Assembly: GCA_041596215.1 (NCBI GenBank)
Contig: JBFHIZ010000002.1
Location: 82,175 to 146,174, forward strand
Direction of reading: 5' to 3'
Source of the DNA: JBFHIZ01 sp041596215
Lineage (GTDB): Bacteria > Bacillota > Clostridia > Lachnospirales > Lachnospiraceae
Length of the DNA stretch: 64,000 bases
Of the stretch, positions 1 to 9,410 are shown piece after piece. Positions within the stretch are counted from its first letter, which is position 1. Each line of letters starts with the position of its first letter. Below the pieces are notes generated by a model. The model saw nothing but the letters and a program-made list of their open reading frames with translations, had not been told where the DNA came from and made no database searches. Position numbers and translations under genes: made by a program.

Positions 1-1205
1 TTCAATGCATGAATTCCCTCTATAACAAGGACATCTTCTTTTCCTAGTTGAAGAAATTCCTCGTGATATTCCCTTTTCCCAGAAACAAAATTAAAAATTG
101 GAAGATCGACTTTTTCCCCTTGCAATAAAGCAAGCATATCATCATTAAACTGTTTGATATCAATGGCCTCTAAGCACTCAAAATTATAATTTCCAAAACT
201 ATCTTTAGGAGTTTCCTCTCGGTTTACGAAATAATTATCGACCCCAATGGGATGTGGTGATAATCCATGAGCAATCAATTCAATAGAAAGGCGATTTGCA
301 AATGTCGTTTTTCCAGATGAAGAAGGTCCTGCAATCATAATAAACTTTATTCCTGGTTTTTTTGAAATTTCTTTTGCAATTTCTCCAACTCTCGTTTCCA
401 TTAAAGCTTCTTGAACTAACACAAGCTGACTGAATTTTCCTGCACATATTTGTTTATTCAAATCTCCAACGGTATCAATTCCCATTGTTTCATTCCACTT
501 CGAAGCTTTTTCTAGCATTTGGAATAGTTTGTTTCGATTATCGGATTCAGGAACAACCGCATACTCCTGCATCTTTGGAAGGGTGAGCATAATTCCACCT
601 TCGTAAACATCTAAACGAAATCTTTTGACATAGGATGTATTTGGCAGCATATAGCCATAGTAATAATCTCTATACTCTTCCATTGCATACACATTAACTT
701 CCGAACTATTTCGATATCGGAATAAATCTACTTTATCATACATTCCTTGCTTTGAAAACATAGCAAGAACATCTGGCATCCGCATTGCCTTTTTTATAAT
801 CGGAATTTGTTTATCTCTTAATTCTTCCATACGTTTTTGTATCGTATCTACAAACTCTTTTGAAATTTGAAAATCTCCTTCACATCTACAAAACAATCCT
901 GCACCTAAAGAAAACTCCATCTTTGCTTTTCTAACTTTTTCTTTGCCTACACAATCATATAATGCTTTAAACATTAACATGGTTGCTGTTCTTTCATAAG
1001 TTTTATGGCCTATACCATCAAGTAATGTAATAAATTCAACCTTACAATTAATGGATATTTTTCGAAACAATTCTCGAATTCTTCCATTTTGATATACAAG
1101 TACAATCGGTGCTTGGAACCTATCCTGATAATCTTTTGCAAGTTCTTCAAATGTGGTTTCTTTGTTATACTCTTTTTCTTCTCCATTTATAATTACTCTA
1201 ACCAT
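1..1205 (-). CDS. Nucleoside (uridine) kinase with TGS-like N-terminus, partial
   Basis: The 3' part lies beyond the window; 401 codons are visible. The N-terminal ~60 residues resemble the TGS domain of threonyl-tRNA synthetase. A middle region with GHKTYERTATMLMFKALYD resembles the second additional (SAD-like) domain seen in this kinase family. A P-loop, GPSSSGKTT, begins at about residue 293 and opens a phosphoribulokinase/uridine-kinase domain; the visible sequence ends at VIEGIHALN, the usual Walker B region. The family is annotated as phosphorylating nucleosides such as uridine in the cytoplasm. The ATG at 1205 lies one base after the trmK stop, so the two are probably cotranscribed at the end of the dgt-dnaG-rpoD operon. 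Substrate specificity cannot be read from sequence. Confidence 0.88.
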   Translation of the reverse strand, partial: MVRVIINGEEKEYNKETTFEELAKDYQDRFQAPIVLVYQNGRIRELFRKISINCKVEFITLLDGIGHKTYERTATMLMFKALYDCVGKEKVRKAKMEFSLGAGLFCRCEGDFQISKEFVDTIQKRMEELRDKQIPIIKKAMRMPDVLAMFSKQGMYDKVDLFRYRNSSEVNVYAMEEYRDYYYGYMLPNTSYVKRFRLDVYEGGIMLTLPKMQEYAVVPESDNRNKLFQMLEKASKWNETMGIDTVGDLNKQICAGKFSQLVLVQEALMETRVGEIAKEISKKPGIKFIMIAGPSSSGKTTFANRLSIELIAHGLSPHPIGVDNYFVNREETPKDSFGNYNFECLEAIDIKQFNDDMLALLQGEKVDLPIFNFVSGKREYHEEFLQLGKEDVLVIEGIHAL

Positions 1206-1206
1206 C

Positions 1207-1932
1207 TCACACATCTTTTTTCATCTCCCTATCATAGTATTCGAATGCAACCTCTATATAGTGTAATTCTTTTTCAATTTCATGGATTCTATCTTTTTGA
1301 TTCTTTGAAAGCACCACATGGGATGATAAGGATTCATATATCTTTTGATATTCCTTTTTTTTCTGTATTAAAAATTGATACAAACATCTATCTTTTTTTT
1401 GTAAAAGAAATTTCCCAAAACGCAGTTCTAATTCGGTCCATGTTTGTTCCATCTCATCTTTTCTTTTTAACCGCATCATAACATAAAATTTGCCCTCTTC
1501 TATAAGTGCTTTTTCCTCTTCACATTCAAATCCAATTTGTGGAAGAATTTTTCGCACCTCTGCAAGTTCTGATTGTGGTTGTAAAATAAGAGTTTCTATC
1601 ATTTTTGTTTTTTCAAGTTCCAAAGTTAAAATTGATTGGATTAATCTTCCACCCATCCCTGCAAGAATTGCAAGATTTACTTCTCCTATTTGTAATTGTT
1701 CCAATCCATTTGATAATCTGGTTTCAATATGTTCTTCTAGTCCATGTTTTACAATATTTCTCTCTGCTCTCTTTAAAGGGCCTTTATTAATATCCATTGC
1801 TATCACATGTTTTACTCGACCGGATTGAATAAGTGCAATGGATGCATACCCATGATCACATCCAATATCTGCAACCACATCTGTCTTTTGCACCAAATCG
1901 ATAAGTGATTGTAATCTATTTGATAATTCCAT
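1207..1932 (-). CDS. trmK: tRNA (adenine(22)-N1)-methyltransferase
   Basis: This is a 241-residue TrmK/COG2384 protein. It transfers a methyl group from S-adenosylmethionine to N1 of adenine 22 in tRNA. The SAM-binding motif ADIGCDHGYAS spans residues 21-31, followed by VIAMDINKGPL, the acidic ribose-binding segment. NLAILAGMGGRLI fits the family's catalytic-core NPPY-like region. The C-terminal third is Lys/Glu-rich and probably the coiled coil typical of TrmK. It sits 7 bases after rpoD, the order found in many Firmicutes, although the usual Nif3-like partner is replaced here by a nucleoside kinase. Confidence 0.93.
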   Translation of the reverse strand: MELSNRLQSLIDLVQKTDVVADIGCDHGYASIALIQSGRVKHVIAMDINKGPLKRAERNIVKHGLEEHIETRLSNGLEQLQIGEVNLAILAGMGGRLIQSILTLELEKTKMIETLILQPQSELAEVRKILPQIGFECEEEKALIEEGKFYVMMRLKRKDEMEQTWTELELRFGKFLLQKKDRCLYQFLIQKKKEYQKIYESLSSHVVLSKNQKDRIHEIEKELHYIEVAFEYYDREMKKDV

Positions 1933-1939
1933 ACCTATC

Positions 1940-3055
1940 CTAATCTAGAAAATCTTTTAATTTTCTGCTTCTACTTGGGTGTCTCAATTTGCGAAGAGCT
2001 TTTGCTTCGATTTGACGAATTCGTTCTCTAGTAACATGAAATTCTTTTCCAACTTCTTCCAAAGTTCGAGCTCGACCATCATCTAGACCAAACCGTAATC
2101 GAAGTACTTTTTGCTCTCTTTCTGTTAAAGTACTTAGAACTTCTACCAATTGTTCCTTCAATAAGGTAAATGCAGCAGCATCTGCAGGAACAGGAACATT
2201 ATCATCTTGTATAAAATCACCCAAATGACTATCTTCTTCTTCCCCAATTGGTGTTTCTAACGAAACTGGTTCCTGCGAAATTTTCAAAATTTCTCTTACA
2301 CGATCTTCCGTCATTCCCATTTCTGAAGCAATTTCTTCTGGGGTAGGTTCTCGCCCTAATTCTTGTAGTAATTGTCTACTTACACGAATTAATTTATTAA
2401 TTGTTTCTACCATATGTACTGGTATACGAATGGTTCTTGCCTGATCTGCAATTGCTCTTGTAATTGCTTGACGAATCCACCATGTTGCATACGTAGAAAA
2501 CTTAAATCCTTTTCGATAATCAAATTTTTCAACCGCTTTTATTAATCCTAAATTTCCTTCTTGGATTAAATCTAAAAACAGCATTCCACGTCCAACATAT
2601 CTTTTAGCAATACTTACAACCAATCGCAAATTTGCTTCTGCAAGTTTTTTCTTTGCTTCAACATCTCCCATTTCAAGACGTTTTGCCAAATCCACTTCTT
2701 CTTCTGCAGAAAGCAGTGGTACTTTACCAATTTCTTTTAGATACATACGAACAGGATCTTCAATATTAATTCCTTCTGGAACAGATAAATCAATTTTTTC
2801 TACATCAATTTCTGATTCTTCATCCTCATTAAGAATAATATCATCATCTTCCTCTTCGGATTTATCTACACGAAGAATTTCAATATTTTTTTCTTCAATT
2901 GTAGTTAATATTTTTTCAAAAGAGTCATCATCTAATGAAAACTCGGAAAAGATACTAAAAATATCTTTATCCTCAACTACATTTTTCTTTTCCTTCGCTA
3001 ATTTTAAAATTTCATTTAGTTTTTCATCAAACTGGCTTTTAAGTTCTTCGTTCAT
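1940..3055 (-). CDS. rpoD: RNA polymerase primary sigma factor
   Basis: The 371-residue protein is the housekeeping sigma-70 factor (SigA). Region 1.2 follows an acidic stretch at about residues 67-84. Region 2 carries the -10 recognition segment YATWWIRQAITRAI, and region 3 follows. Region 4 (HVTRERIRQIEAKALRKLR) contacts the -35 box. The length matches SigA of Firmicutes rather than the longer proteobacterial RpoD. It is placed between dnaG and trmK, the classic macromolecular-synthesis order. The ATG is preceded by AAGGTGG. Confidence 0.97.
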   Translation of the reverse strand: MNEELKSQFDEKLNEILKLAKEKKNVVEDKDIFSIFSEFSLDDDSFEKILTTIEEKNIEILRVDKSEEEDDDIILNEDEESEIDVEKIDLSVPEGINIEDPVRMYLKEIGKVPLLSAEEEVDLAKRLEMGDVEAKKKLAEANLRLVVSIAKRYVGRGMLFLDLIQEGNLGLIKAVEKFDYRKGFKFSTYATWWIRQAITRAIADQARTIRIPVHMVETINKLIRVSRQLLQELGREPTPEEIASEMGMTEDRVREILKISQEPVSLETPIGEEEDSHLGDFIQDDNVPVPADAAAFTLLKEQLVEVLSTLTEREQKVLRLRFGLDDGRARTLEEVGKEFHVTRERIRQIEAKALRKLRHPSRSRKLKDFLD

Positions 3056-3087
3056 TTTTCCACCTTCTGCTTTTTCAGCTGTTATTT

Positions 3088-4857
3088 CTATAATTGAATT
3101 TGTTCACGTGCTAATTTTTCTAGTGATTGTTTTGCTTCTACTACTTTTGAAATTGCCGTAATATCAACTCCCATTTTTTCACTATAATACTCATATGCAT
3201 TTTTCTTTACGGAAACCAAAATATCATGTAATGCTTTTTCTCGTTCTTCTTTCGTCTTTAATTCCAATAAATGCGTATTAAACAGGGACGCTACTTCTTT
3301 TTGTTCCTCCTGTGTTTCAAACATACTTATAATTTTAGCCATATTTAAAGACTCTTCTTCAATCTCTTGTATTATCGTTTTTGCCACCGTTTGATACATT
3401 GGTGTAATAAAATCTTCTTCCGAAATATAAGTTTTGATTTTATTCAAAATAGCAGGTTCTTCACATATCCATGTCAATAATAATTTTTGTGATTTTTTCC
3501 CAAATTCCTCTTTTGTGGTTTTGGGTACCGTCGTTTTTAATGGTTTTTTGATTTCCTGTACAAATCCTGTTTTCATCGCATATGAATTTACTAATTTTCT
3601 CAAATTATCAGAAGAAATAAAATACTTTTCTGCTATTGCTGTCAAATAATTTTCTCGTTCTACCTCTTCCGAAAATTCACATAACCTTTTTGCAAGTTCC
3701 CTATGAAATCTAGTTTTACTTTCCGGATCATCCATCGAATATCCTTCCTGCATGATTCGTACTTCATAATAAAAAGAATTTTCTGCTTCATCCAACCTTT
3801 TTTGAAATTCTTCTTTTCCTAAGCGTTTGATAAATTCATCTGGGTCCTTATACGGTTTCAAATTAACAATCCGGGCAACTAATCCAGCCTCTTTTAAAAT
3901 AGGAATTGCTCGTAAGGCTGCTTTTACTCCTGCATCATCCGAATCATAAATAAGCAAAACTTCTTCTGTATACCGATGCAATAAATTAGCCTGTCCTGAA
4001 GTAAATGCTGTTCCTAAAGATGCAACTGCTTGTGTAAAATCTGCTTGATGCAATGCAATCACATCCATATAGCCTTCACAAAGAATAAATTCTTTTTTTC
4101 GAGAAGTTCTAGCAAAATTCAAACCGTAAAGATTTCTTCCCTTATCAAATATTTCGGTACCTGGAGAATTAAGATATTTGGGTTTTCCATCTCCGATAAC
4201 ACGACCTCCAAATCCAATGACTCTATGATTGGTATCCTGAATCGGAAAAACAACACGATTCCACAATTTATCAGACATTCCATATTTCTCATTATAATTT
4301 GCTATTCCTGCTGCAATAATCAACTCATCTTCATACCCCATTTTTTTCAAATAGGTAATTAATGCATTGGAATTTGTAGGAGAATACCCCAATCCAAAAC
4401 TATCCCTGGTTTTTTCGGTAAGTTCACGACTTTCTAAATATTCCATTCCAGGTTTTCCATTCGCCGAACGCAGCTGATAATAATAGAACTTTGCTGCTTC
4501 CTTTGCAATTTCTAGCAACTTTGCTCTTCGGCTCTCCCTTTTTCTAATTTCAGGAGAATTTAGCTCTTCTGGCAATTTCACACCTGCACGATCTGCCAGC
4601 ATTTTAATGGCTTCCGAAAACGTATAATTCTCATATTCCATCACAAATGTAATGACATTCCCTCCTGCTCCACATCCAAAACAATAATAGATTTGTTTTG
4701 CAGGTGACACCGAAAAAGACGGACTTTTTTCATTATGGAATGGACAAAGTCCAAAAAAATTACTGCCTTGTTTTTTAAGTCGCACATAGCCTGCTATGAC
4801 ATCTTCTATTCTATTTTTTTCTCGAATTTCATCAATTATCTCTTCTGGATAATACAT
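3088..4857 (-). CDS. dnaG: DNA primase
   Basis: The 589-residue protein makes RNA primers for replication. The N-terminal CHC2 zinc finger uses C38, H41, C59 and C62 (GLCPFHNEKSPSF and YYCFGCGAGG). The TOPRIM core follows, with the catalytic glutamate in LCEGYMDVIALHQ near residue 260 and the acidic pair in YDSDDAGVKAA. A C-terminal helicase-interacting region of about 150 residues follows. It lies 32 bases upstream of rpoD and 15 bases downstream of dgt in one operon. Confidence 0.97.
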   Translation of the reverse strand: MYYPEEIIDEIREKNRIEDVIAGYVRLKKQGSNFFGLCPFHNEKSPSFSVSPAKQIYYCFGCGAGGNVITFVMEYENYTFSEAIKMLADRAGVKLPEELNSPEIRKRESRRAKLLEIAKEAAKFYYYQLRSANGKPGMEYLESRELTEKTRDSFGLGYSPTNSNALITYLKKMGYEDELIIAAGIANYNEKYGMSDKLWNRVVFPIQDTNHRVIGFGGRVIGDGKPKYLNSPGTEIFDKGRNLYGLNFARTSRKKEFILCEGYMDVIALHQADFTQAVASLGTAFTSGQANLLHRYTEEVLLIYDSDDAGVKAALRAIPILKEAGLVARIVNLKPYKDPDEFIKRLGKEEFQKRLDEAENSFYYEVRIMQEGYSMDDPESKTRFHRELAKRLCEFSEEVERENYLTAIAEKYFISSDNLRKLVNSYAMKTGFVQEIKKPLKTTVPKTTKEEFGKKSQKLLLTWICEEPAILNKIKTYISEEDFITPMYQTVAKTIIQEIEEESLNMAKIISMFETQEEQKEVASLFNTHLLELKTKEEREKALHDILVSVKKNAYEYYSEKMGVDITAISKVVEAKQSLEKLAREQIQL

Positions 4858-4872
4858 ATTCTACACTTTCCT

Positions 4873-5880
4873 TCATAATTGCCATGCTTTTGGAACGTAT
4901 AATTTTTCAAATACAAATATTGCATACCGATCCGTCATTGAAGCAATATAATCACATACAACTCGTTCATAAGAATCTTGATCCTTTTCAATTCGCTCTA
5001 ACAAATCTTCTGGTAATTCATGAATATGGTTACAGTAATATGCGTACAATGTTTTAACAAGCTCAATGGCTTTTCCTTCTTCACTTTTTGCTTCTTGATT
5101 CGTATATAATCTTTCAAACATAAACTTTCTAAGTTTTATCATAGCATCTTCTACTTCTTTGGACATTTGAATATCATTTTTCCCTTCGCTATGCGTAATG
5201 ATATCATGTATAAAACTATCCAAACGTTCATTTGTTTGATATCCAATCACTTCACAGATTTCCTTTGGGAAATCCGTTTCCTTTAATATCCCAGCACGTA
5301 TTGCATCATCACAATCATGATGCATATAAGCAATTTTATCTGAAATTCTGACAATTTTCCCTTCTAAAGTAGCTGGTTTTCCTGTTGTTTGATGATTTTT
5401 TATTCCATCTCGAACTTCAAATGTTAAATTTAACCCTTGTCCATTTTTTTCTAAAATATCTACTGTTCTTACACTTTGTTCACTATGAATAAATCCCAAT
5501 GGACAAATATCATTTAGCGCTCTTTCTCCAGCATGTCCAAATGGCGTATGTCCTAAATCATGTCCAAGTGCGATTGCTTCCACTAAATCTTCATTTAAAC
5601 GTAGCGCTTTCGCAATTGTTCTTGCATTTTGTGAAACTTCCAGTGTGTGAGTAAGCCTAGTTCGGTAATGGTCCCCTTGTGGAATTAAAAATACTTGCGT
5701 TTTATCTTTTAATCTACGAAAGGATTTACAATGTAAAATTCGATCTCGATCTCTTTGAAATACCGGTCTAATATCACATTGTTCTTCTGGCAAAATTCTA
5801 CCTTTTGACATCATGCTAAGTGCAGCATATGGACTTAGATATTTTTTTTCTTGAAGTTCTAAGTTTTCTCTAATTGACAT
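4873..5880 (-). CDS. dgt: Deoxyguanosinetriphosphate triphosphohydrolase-like protein
   Basis: The 335-residue HD-superfamily enzyme hydrolyses dNTPs (classically dGTP) to nucleoside and triphosphate. The metal ligands are visible as TRLTHTLEVSQ and LGHDLGHTPFGHAG. The downstream SDKIAYMHHDCDDAIRAGI carries the last aspartates of the site. The length fits the short Firmicutes dGTPase-like group that precedes dnaG in many Clostridia. It is the first gene of the dgt-dnaG-rpoD-trmK run and follows a recognisable promoter. Substrate preference is inferred from family. Confidence 0.92.
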   Translation of the reverse strand: MSIRENLELQEKKYLSPYAALSMMSKGRILPEEQCDIRPVFQRDRDRILHCKSFRRLKDKTQVFLIPQGDHYRTRLTHTLEVSQNARTIAKALRLNEDLVEAIALGHDLGHTPFGHAGERALNDICPLGFIHSEQSVRTVDILEKNGQGLNLTFEVRDGIKNHQTTGKPATLEGKIVRISDKIAYMHHDCDDAIRAGILKETDFPKEICEVIGYQTNERLDSFIHDIITHSEGKNDIQMSKEVEDAMIKLRKFMFERLYTNQEAKSEEGKAIELVKTLYAYYCNHIHELPEDLLERIEKDQDSYERVVCDYIASMTDRYAIFVFEKLYVPKAWQL

Positions 5881-5926
5881 AGTATTCCTTCTTTTTATAT
5901 TTCTTAGATGTCATAAAAACACCTCT

Positions 5927-5954
5927 ATTATATATATTCTGCGTTTTAAGTCAA
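5927..5954 (-). promoter_or_regulatory. Promoter of the dgt-dnaG-rpoD operon
   Basis: On the minus strand a TTGACT -35 box (5949-5954) is 16 bases from a perfect TATAAT -10 box (5927-5932), about 40 bases before the dgt start. Assignment rests on match to the sigma-A consensus and position. Confidence 0.7.
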
Positions 5955-5965
5955 ATTCCTTTATT

Positions 5966-6862
5966 TTATCTACATATTTCAAAAATAAATTCTGCATTTT
6001 TTTCCATGGCATCATAAGCTGTCTTAAAAGGTGACATTTGAAACACATGCCACATATTTGGATAAACATCCAAATGTACAGAAACATTTACTGCCGCCAT
6101 TTTATCATATAAACGTTTGGAATCATCTAATAATATTTCGTTTTCTCCCACTTGAATATAAGTGGGTGGAAATCCCGAAAAATTTGCAAATAAGGGAGAT
6201 ACCAACGGATTTTTCTTTGCAGTATCTTCTACATATACTGATATTGCTTGATTTAAATACGATTCACTTAAAATAGGATCTACTTCTGCTTTTTTTATAT
6301 GTGATTTTCCTGAACTCGTTAAATCAGTCCATGGTGACATCAAAATCAATCCTCTTGGCAATAAGCGTTCCATTTGTTTTAATTGAATCACAAGCGTAAG
6401 TGCTAGATTTCCACCAGCACTATCACCCGCAACAATAATATCTCTCGCACCATAACCAAGTAGCATTAAATAATTCCATATTTTCAAGACATCATCAACG
6501 GCCGCTGGAAATGGATTTTCTGGTGCTAGTCGATAGTTGAAGCTTAATACATCCATAGATGTACTTTCAGCTAATTTAGAAGTGATTGTCCGTGCATATT
6601 CTTTACTGCCCGTCATATATCCACCACCATGGCAATATAAAATCATATATTTTTTCATATGTGCACGATTTACTCGAATCCATTCTGCTTCCATATCTGC
6701 AATTTTAATTTCTTCAATGGAAACATCTTTTACTTTTGCATACATTGTTCCGAAATTATTCTGCGCTTGTCTATTTTTTTCTAAATCTTGTTTTTCAACA
6801 AGACTATGTACTTTTTTTATAATTGTCATCAATCCTTGTACATTCAGATTACTATCTATCAT
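5966..6862 (-). CDS. Alpha/beta hydrolase, hormone-sensitive lipase-like
   Basis: The 298-residue protein is a carboxylesterase of the HSL (Abhydrolase_3) family. The oxyanion-hole motif HGGGY occurs at residues 78-82 and the nucleophile elbow GDSAGG at 146-151, with Ser148. A late aspartate (NEILLDDS) and the histidine in PNMWHVFQM complete a plausible triad. No signal peptide is seen, so it is likely cytoplasmic. It has its own RBS (AGGAGG) and is divergent from the acyltransferase at 7004; the pairing suggests opposing ester-making and ester-breaking activities, which is inference. Substrate unknown. Confidence 0.88.
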   Translation of the reverse strand: MIDSNLNVQGLMTIIKKVHSLVEKQDLEKNRQAQNNFGTMYAKVKDVSIEEIKIADMEAEWIRVNRAHMKKYMILYCHGGGYMTGSKEYARTITSKLAESTSMDVLSFNYRLAPENPFPAAVDDVLKIWNYLMLLGYGARDIIVAGDSAGGNLALTLVIQLKQMERLLPRGLILMSPWTDLTSSGKSHIKKAEVDPILSESYLNQAISVYVEDTAKKNPLVSPLFANFSGFPPTYIQVGENEILLDDSKRLYDKMAAVNVSVHLDVYPNMWHVFQMSPFKTAYDAMEKNAEFIFEICR

Positions 6863-7003
6863 TTGATACCTCCTAAAAGAATTTTTCTTCTATAAAAATT
6901 CTTCTTTTAATATACACCATTTTATACTCCTTGCAAAGCAAATACACTTGCCATATTTCAATACAAAGGATATACTTTATCTGTAAGGAAAGGAAAAACA
7001 AAC

Positions 7004-8305
7004 ATGGCAATTATGAAAAAAAATTCAAATTCAACATGGTATCAATTAGATTTATCTGCTCTTGTATTTCCAACGCTTCAACGGCGAGATTTTTCTTCAG
7101 TTTACCGCATTAGTATGCATTTAAAAGAAGAAATCAATCCAACAATTATGCAAACAGCAATTGATCTATCCATGCAACGATTTCCCACTTATAAAGTAGC
7201 AATTCATAAAGGAGTATTTTGGCGATATTTAGAACCAAACGACCGTCCTGGTCCTTTTCTAAAAGAAGATATTCAAAATCCTTGTATGCCCATGCCCTTT
7301 AAATCAAACAATCATTATTTGCTTCGTTTTTTTTACTACAAAAATAGAATTGCTTTTGAAGCACATCACTGCCTAGGTGATGGAAATGGTGCTATGAGTG
7401 TACTTCAAACAACAGTTGCTACCTATTTGAACCTGCTAGGGCATCACATTACGCCGAAAGATTATGTCCTTGATATCAATGAAACTCCAAAACCCGAAGA
7501 ATTTGAAGATGCTTATTTACGATATGCCACTTCTAAAGTGAAACCAAAAAGAAATAGTGAAAAGACCTATTTATTTCAAGGGACAAAAGATCAATTATAT
7601 TCCTTAAATATTATAAGTGGTATTATTTCCGTAAAAGAAATACTTGATTTATCTAGAAAAAACAATGTTTCCATTACCGAATATTTAGTTGCCACTCTAC
7701 TTTTTGCTTTGCAAAAAGTTCAAGAAGCAGAAAATAATCATGCACAATATCCCGTACGTATTGCTCTTCCTGTAAATTTACGACAATTTTTCCCTTCCAT
7801 TACTTTACGAAATTTTATAACTATGGTGTATCCCTATATTGACCCTCGTTTAGGCGACTATTCTTTTGAAGATACGGTTTCTTTTGTACATAATTTTATG
7901 CATTATGCCGTAAACGATAAATTATTGTGCGGCGATATTACTACCAATGCAGCAATTCAACAACAATCCTTTGTTCGTATCATTCCCCTTTTTATCAAAG
8001 ATATTGTTGTGCGTTCTTTTTATAAACGTGTACAAACAAAGTATTCTTCCGCTGGCTTAACAAATCTCGGGAAAATTACAGTTCCAAAAGAAATGGAACC
8101 CTTTATCGAACGAATGGATGTTTACATGGGCCAACCATTTTCATCTAGAACTAACTGTGCAATTATTAGTTACCAAGATGTTCTTACCATAAATTTCACA
8201 AGCGGAATCCTTGAAACAGATGTTGAACGCGAATTTTTCCGTCTTCTTGTAAAAAATGGAATTTCTGTAAAAATAGAAACGAACCGAAATATGGATGAAT
8301 TTTAA
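7004..8305 (+). CDS. Condensation-domain-like acyltransferase (alcohol acetyltransferase type)
   Basis: The 433-residue protein belongs to the chloramphenicol-acetyltransferase-like fold that includes NRPS condensation domains and alcohol acetyltransferases. The catalytic motif HHCLGDG lies at residues 121-127, matching HHxxxDG. A second fold signature near the end is less clear. There are no carrier or adenylation domains, so it is stand-alone. It is followed 27 bases later by a zinc-ribbon DUF6320-like protein and faces an HSL-type hydrolase. It may transfer an acyl group in lipid or glycolipid metabolism; substrate cannot be told. Confidence 0.78.
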   Translation: MAIMKKNSNSTWYQLDLSALVFPTLQRRDFSSVYRISMHLKEEINPTIMQTAIDLSMQRFPTYKVAIHKGVFWRYLEPNDRPGPFLKEDIQNPCMPMPFKSNNHYLLRFFYYKNRIAFEAHHCLGDGNGAMSVLQTTVATYLNLLGHHITPKDYVLDINETPKPEEFEDAYLRYATSKVKPKRNSEKTYLFQGTKDQLYSLNIISGIISVKEILDLSRKNNVSITEYLVATLLFALQKVQEAENNHAQYPVRIALPVNLRQFFPSITLRNFITMVYPYIDPRLGDYSFEDTVSFVHNFMHYAVNDKLLCGDITTNAAIQQQSFVRIIPLFIKDIVVRSFYKRVQTKYSSAGLTNLGKITVPKEMEPFIERMDVYMGQPFSSRTNCAIISYQDVLTINFTSGILETDVEREFFRLLVKNGISVKIETNRNMDEF

Positions 8306-8332
8306 ATTTAAATTTAACGAATGGAGGCTATT

Positions 8333-9049
8333 ATGTCTTATTGTGTACATTGCGGTGTAAAGTTAGATGACAGTTGCAAACGCTGTCCTTTATGCCAAAC
8401 ACTTGTCCTTGATCCAAATAACTATGAACAAAAGGATATTATTTCAAAAGCAACTTCGCCTTTTCCTATCACACGTGGCGAAATCGAACCTTCCAAAAAA
8501 ACGGATCTTGCTATCTTGCTTTCCGTTATACTTGGAACCACTGCTGTGACTTGTTTTCTTCTAAATTGGCTTGTATTTCACGGGACCTGGTGGTCTTTTT
8601 ATATCATTGGAATTTGTGCGGTATTATGGGTTTTAATTTTTCCACCAATTACCTTTAAGAAGATAACCATCTTTTCCTATTTATTGATGGATTATGTTTC
8701 CATTACCCTATTCTTATTACTAATATCCATTCAACTTTCCAATGGTTCCTGGTTTTTCCCGATTGCTTTGCCAATTAGCACTGACCTTTTTATCTTAATT
8801 TGCTTAATCCTGTTTTTTCAAAAAAGATTTCGTGTTTCTTTTCTTTCCACTGCACTATATATTATTATATCGGTAGGAATCTTTTGTGCAACAATTGAAT
8901 TTGCTTTGGACCGATATTTTTATAATACCATTTCCCTTTCTTGGTCTGCAGTTGTCCTTGCTGTCGTATTGGTTATTTCACTATCCTTAACAACTATACT
9001 TTCCAAACCAAAACTTAGAAATTCCTTCCGAAAAAGATTTCATTTTTGA
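8333..9049 (+). CDS. Zinc-ribbon multi-pass membrane protein, DUF6320-like
   Basis: The protein has 238 residues from the ATG at 8333, which has a GGAGG five bases upstream; an earlier in-frame ATG at 8321 overlaps that RBS. Residues 4-24 form a zinc ribbon (CVHCG and CKRCPLCQ). After a polar linker come about six hydrophobic segments from roughly residue 60 to 230, ending in a basic tail. The arrangement matches the DUF6320 family. It is cotranscribed with the acyltransferase just upstream. Its function is unknown; a link to the acyl product at the membrane is only suggested by gene order. Confidence 0.75.
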   Translation: MSYCVHCGVKLDDSCKRCPLCQTLVLDPNNYEQKDIISKATSPFPITRGEIEPSKKTDLAILLSVILGTTAVTCFLLNWLVFHGTWWSFYIIGICAVLWVLIFPPITFKKITIFSYLLMDYVSITLFLLLISIQLSNGSWFFPIALPISTDLFILICLILFFQKRFRVSFLSTALYIIISVGIFCATIEFALDRYFYNTISLSWSAVVLAVVLVISLSLTTILSKPKLRNSFRKRFHF

Positions 9050-9058
9050 GAAAATCCA

Positions 9059-9087
9059 TTGACAACATTGTCTCAATTTGGTATTAT
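9059..9087 (+). promoter_or_regulatory. Promoter of tRNA-Leu(AAG)
   Basis: TTGACA (9059-9064) is 17 bases from TATTAT (9082-9087), ending 24 bases before the tRNA. Close match to the sigma-A consensus. Confidence 0.75.
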
Positions 9088-9111
9088 TTTTAAGTTGGAA
9101 AACAGATAAAT

Positions 9112-9195
9112 GCGTGAGTGCTGGAACTGGCAGACAGGCTAGACTAAGGATCTAGTGTCCGTATAGACGTGTGGGTTCAAGTCCCATCTCGCGCA
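9112..9195 (+). tRNA. tRNA-Leu, anticodon AAG
   Basis: The acceptor stem GCGTGAG pairs with CTCGCGC, and the discriminator is A. The D arm has GAACTGGCAGA. The anticodon stem CTAGA/TCTAG encloses CTAAGGA, giving AAG at 9146-9148. A long class II variable arm precedes the T arm (GTGGG TTCAAGT CCCAT). CCA is not encoded. It reads CUU, and other pyrimidine-ending CUN codons if A34 is edited or wobbles. Confidence 0.95.
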
Positions 9196-9211
9196 GTATT
9201 TGAAAACAGAG

Positions 9212-9260
9212 AAAAGCCCGTACATTTCTTTTTTATATTAAGAATGTATGGGTTTTTCTT
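9212..9260 (+). terminator. Terminator after tRNA-Leu(AAG)
   Basis: The arms AAGCCCGTACATTTCTT and AAGAATGTATGGGTTTTTC form a long hairpin followed by T residues, 16 bases after the tRNA. Confidence 0.75.
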
Positions 9261-9282
9261 CTTCCCTAAGCAAAAACATATC

Positions 9283-9311
9283 TTGACACACTCAAATAAA
9301 ACCATTAAAAT
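9283..9311 (+). promoter_or_regulatory. Promoter of tRNA-Leu(CAG)
   Basis: TTGACA (9283-9288), a 17-base spacer and TAAAAT (9306-9311) lie just upstream of the second leucine tRNA. Confidence 0.7.
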
Positions 9312-9324
9312 TTGAATTATGTTA

Positions 9325-9407
9325 GCAGGAATGGCGGAACGGCAGACGCGCACGGTTCAGGTCCGTGTGATAGCAATATCATGAGGGTTCAAATCCCTTT
9401 TCCTGCA
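9325..9407 (+). tRNA. tRNA-Leu, anticodon CAG
   Basis: Acceptor GCAGGAA pairs with TTCCTGC, with discriminator A. Anticodon stem CACGG/CCGTG holds loop TTCAGGT, anticodon CAG at 9358-9360, reading CUG. A class II variable arm and T arm GAGGG TTCAAAT CCCTT are present. CCA is not encoded. It differs in sequence from the AAG isoacceptor 130 bases upstream and has its own promoter and terminator. Confidence 0.95.
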
Positions 9408-9410
9408 TAA

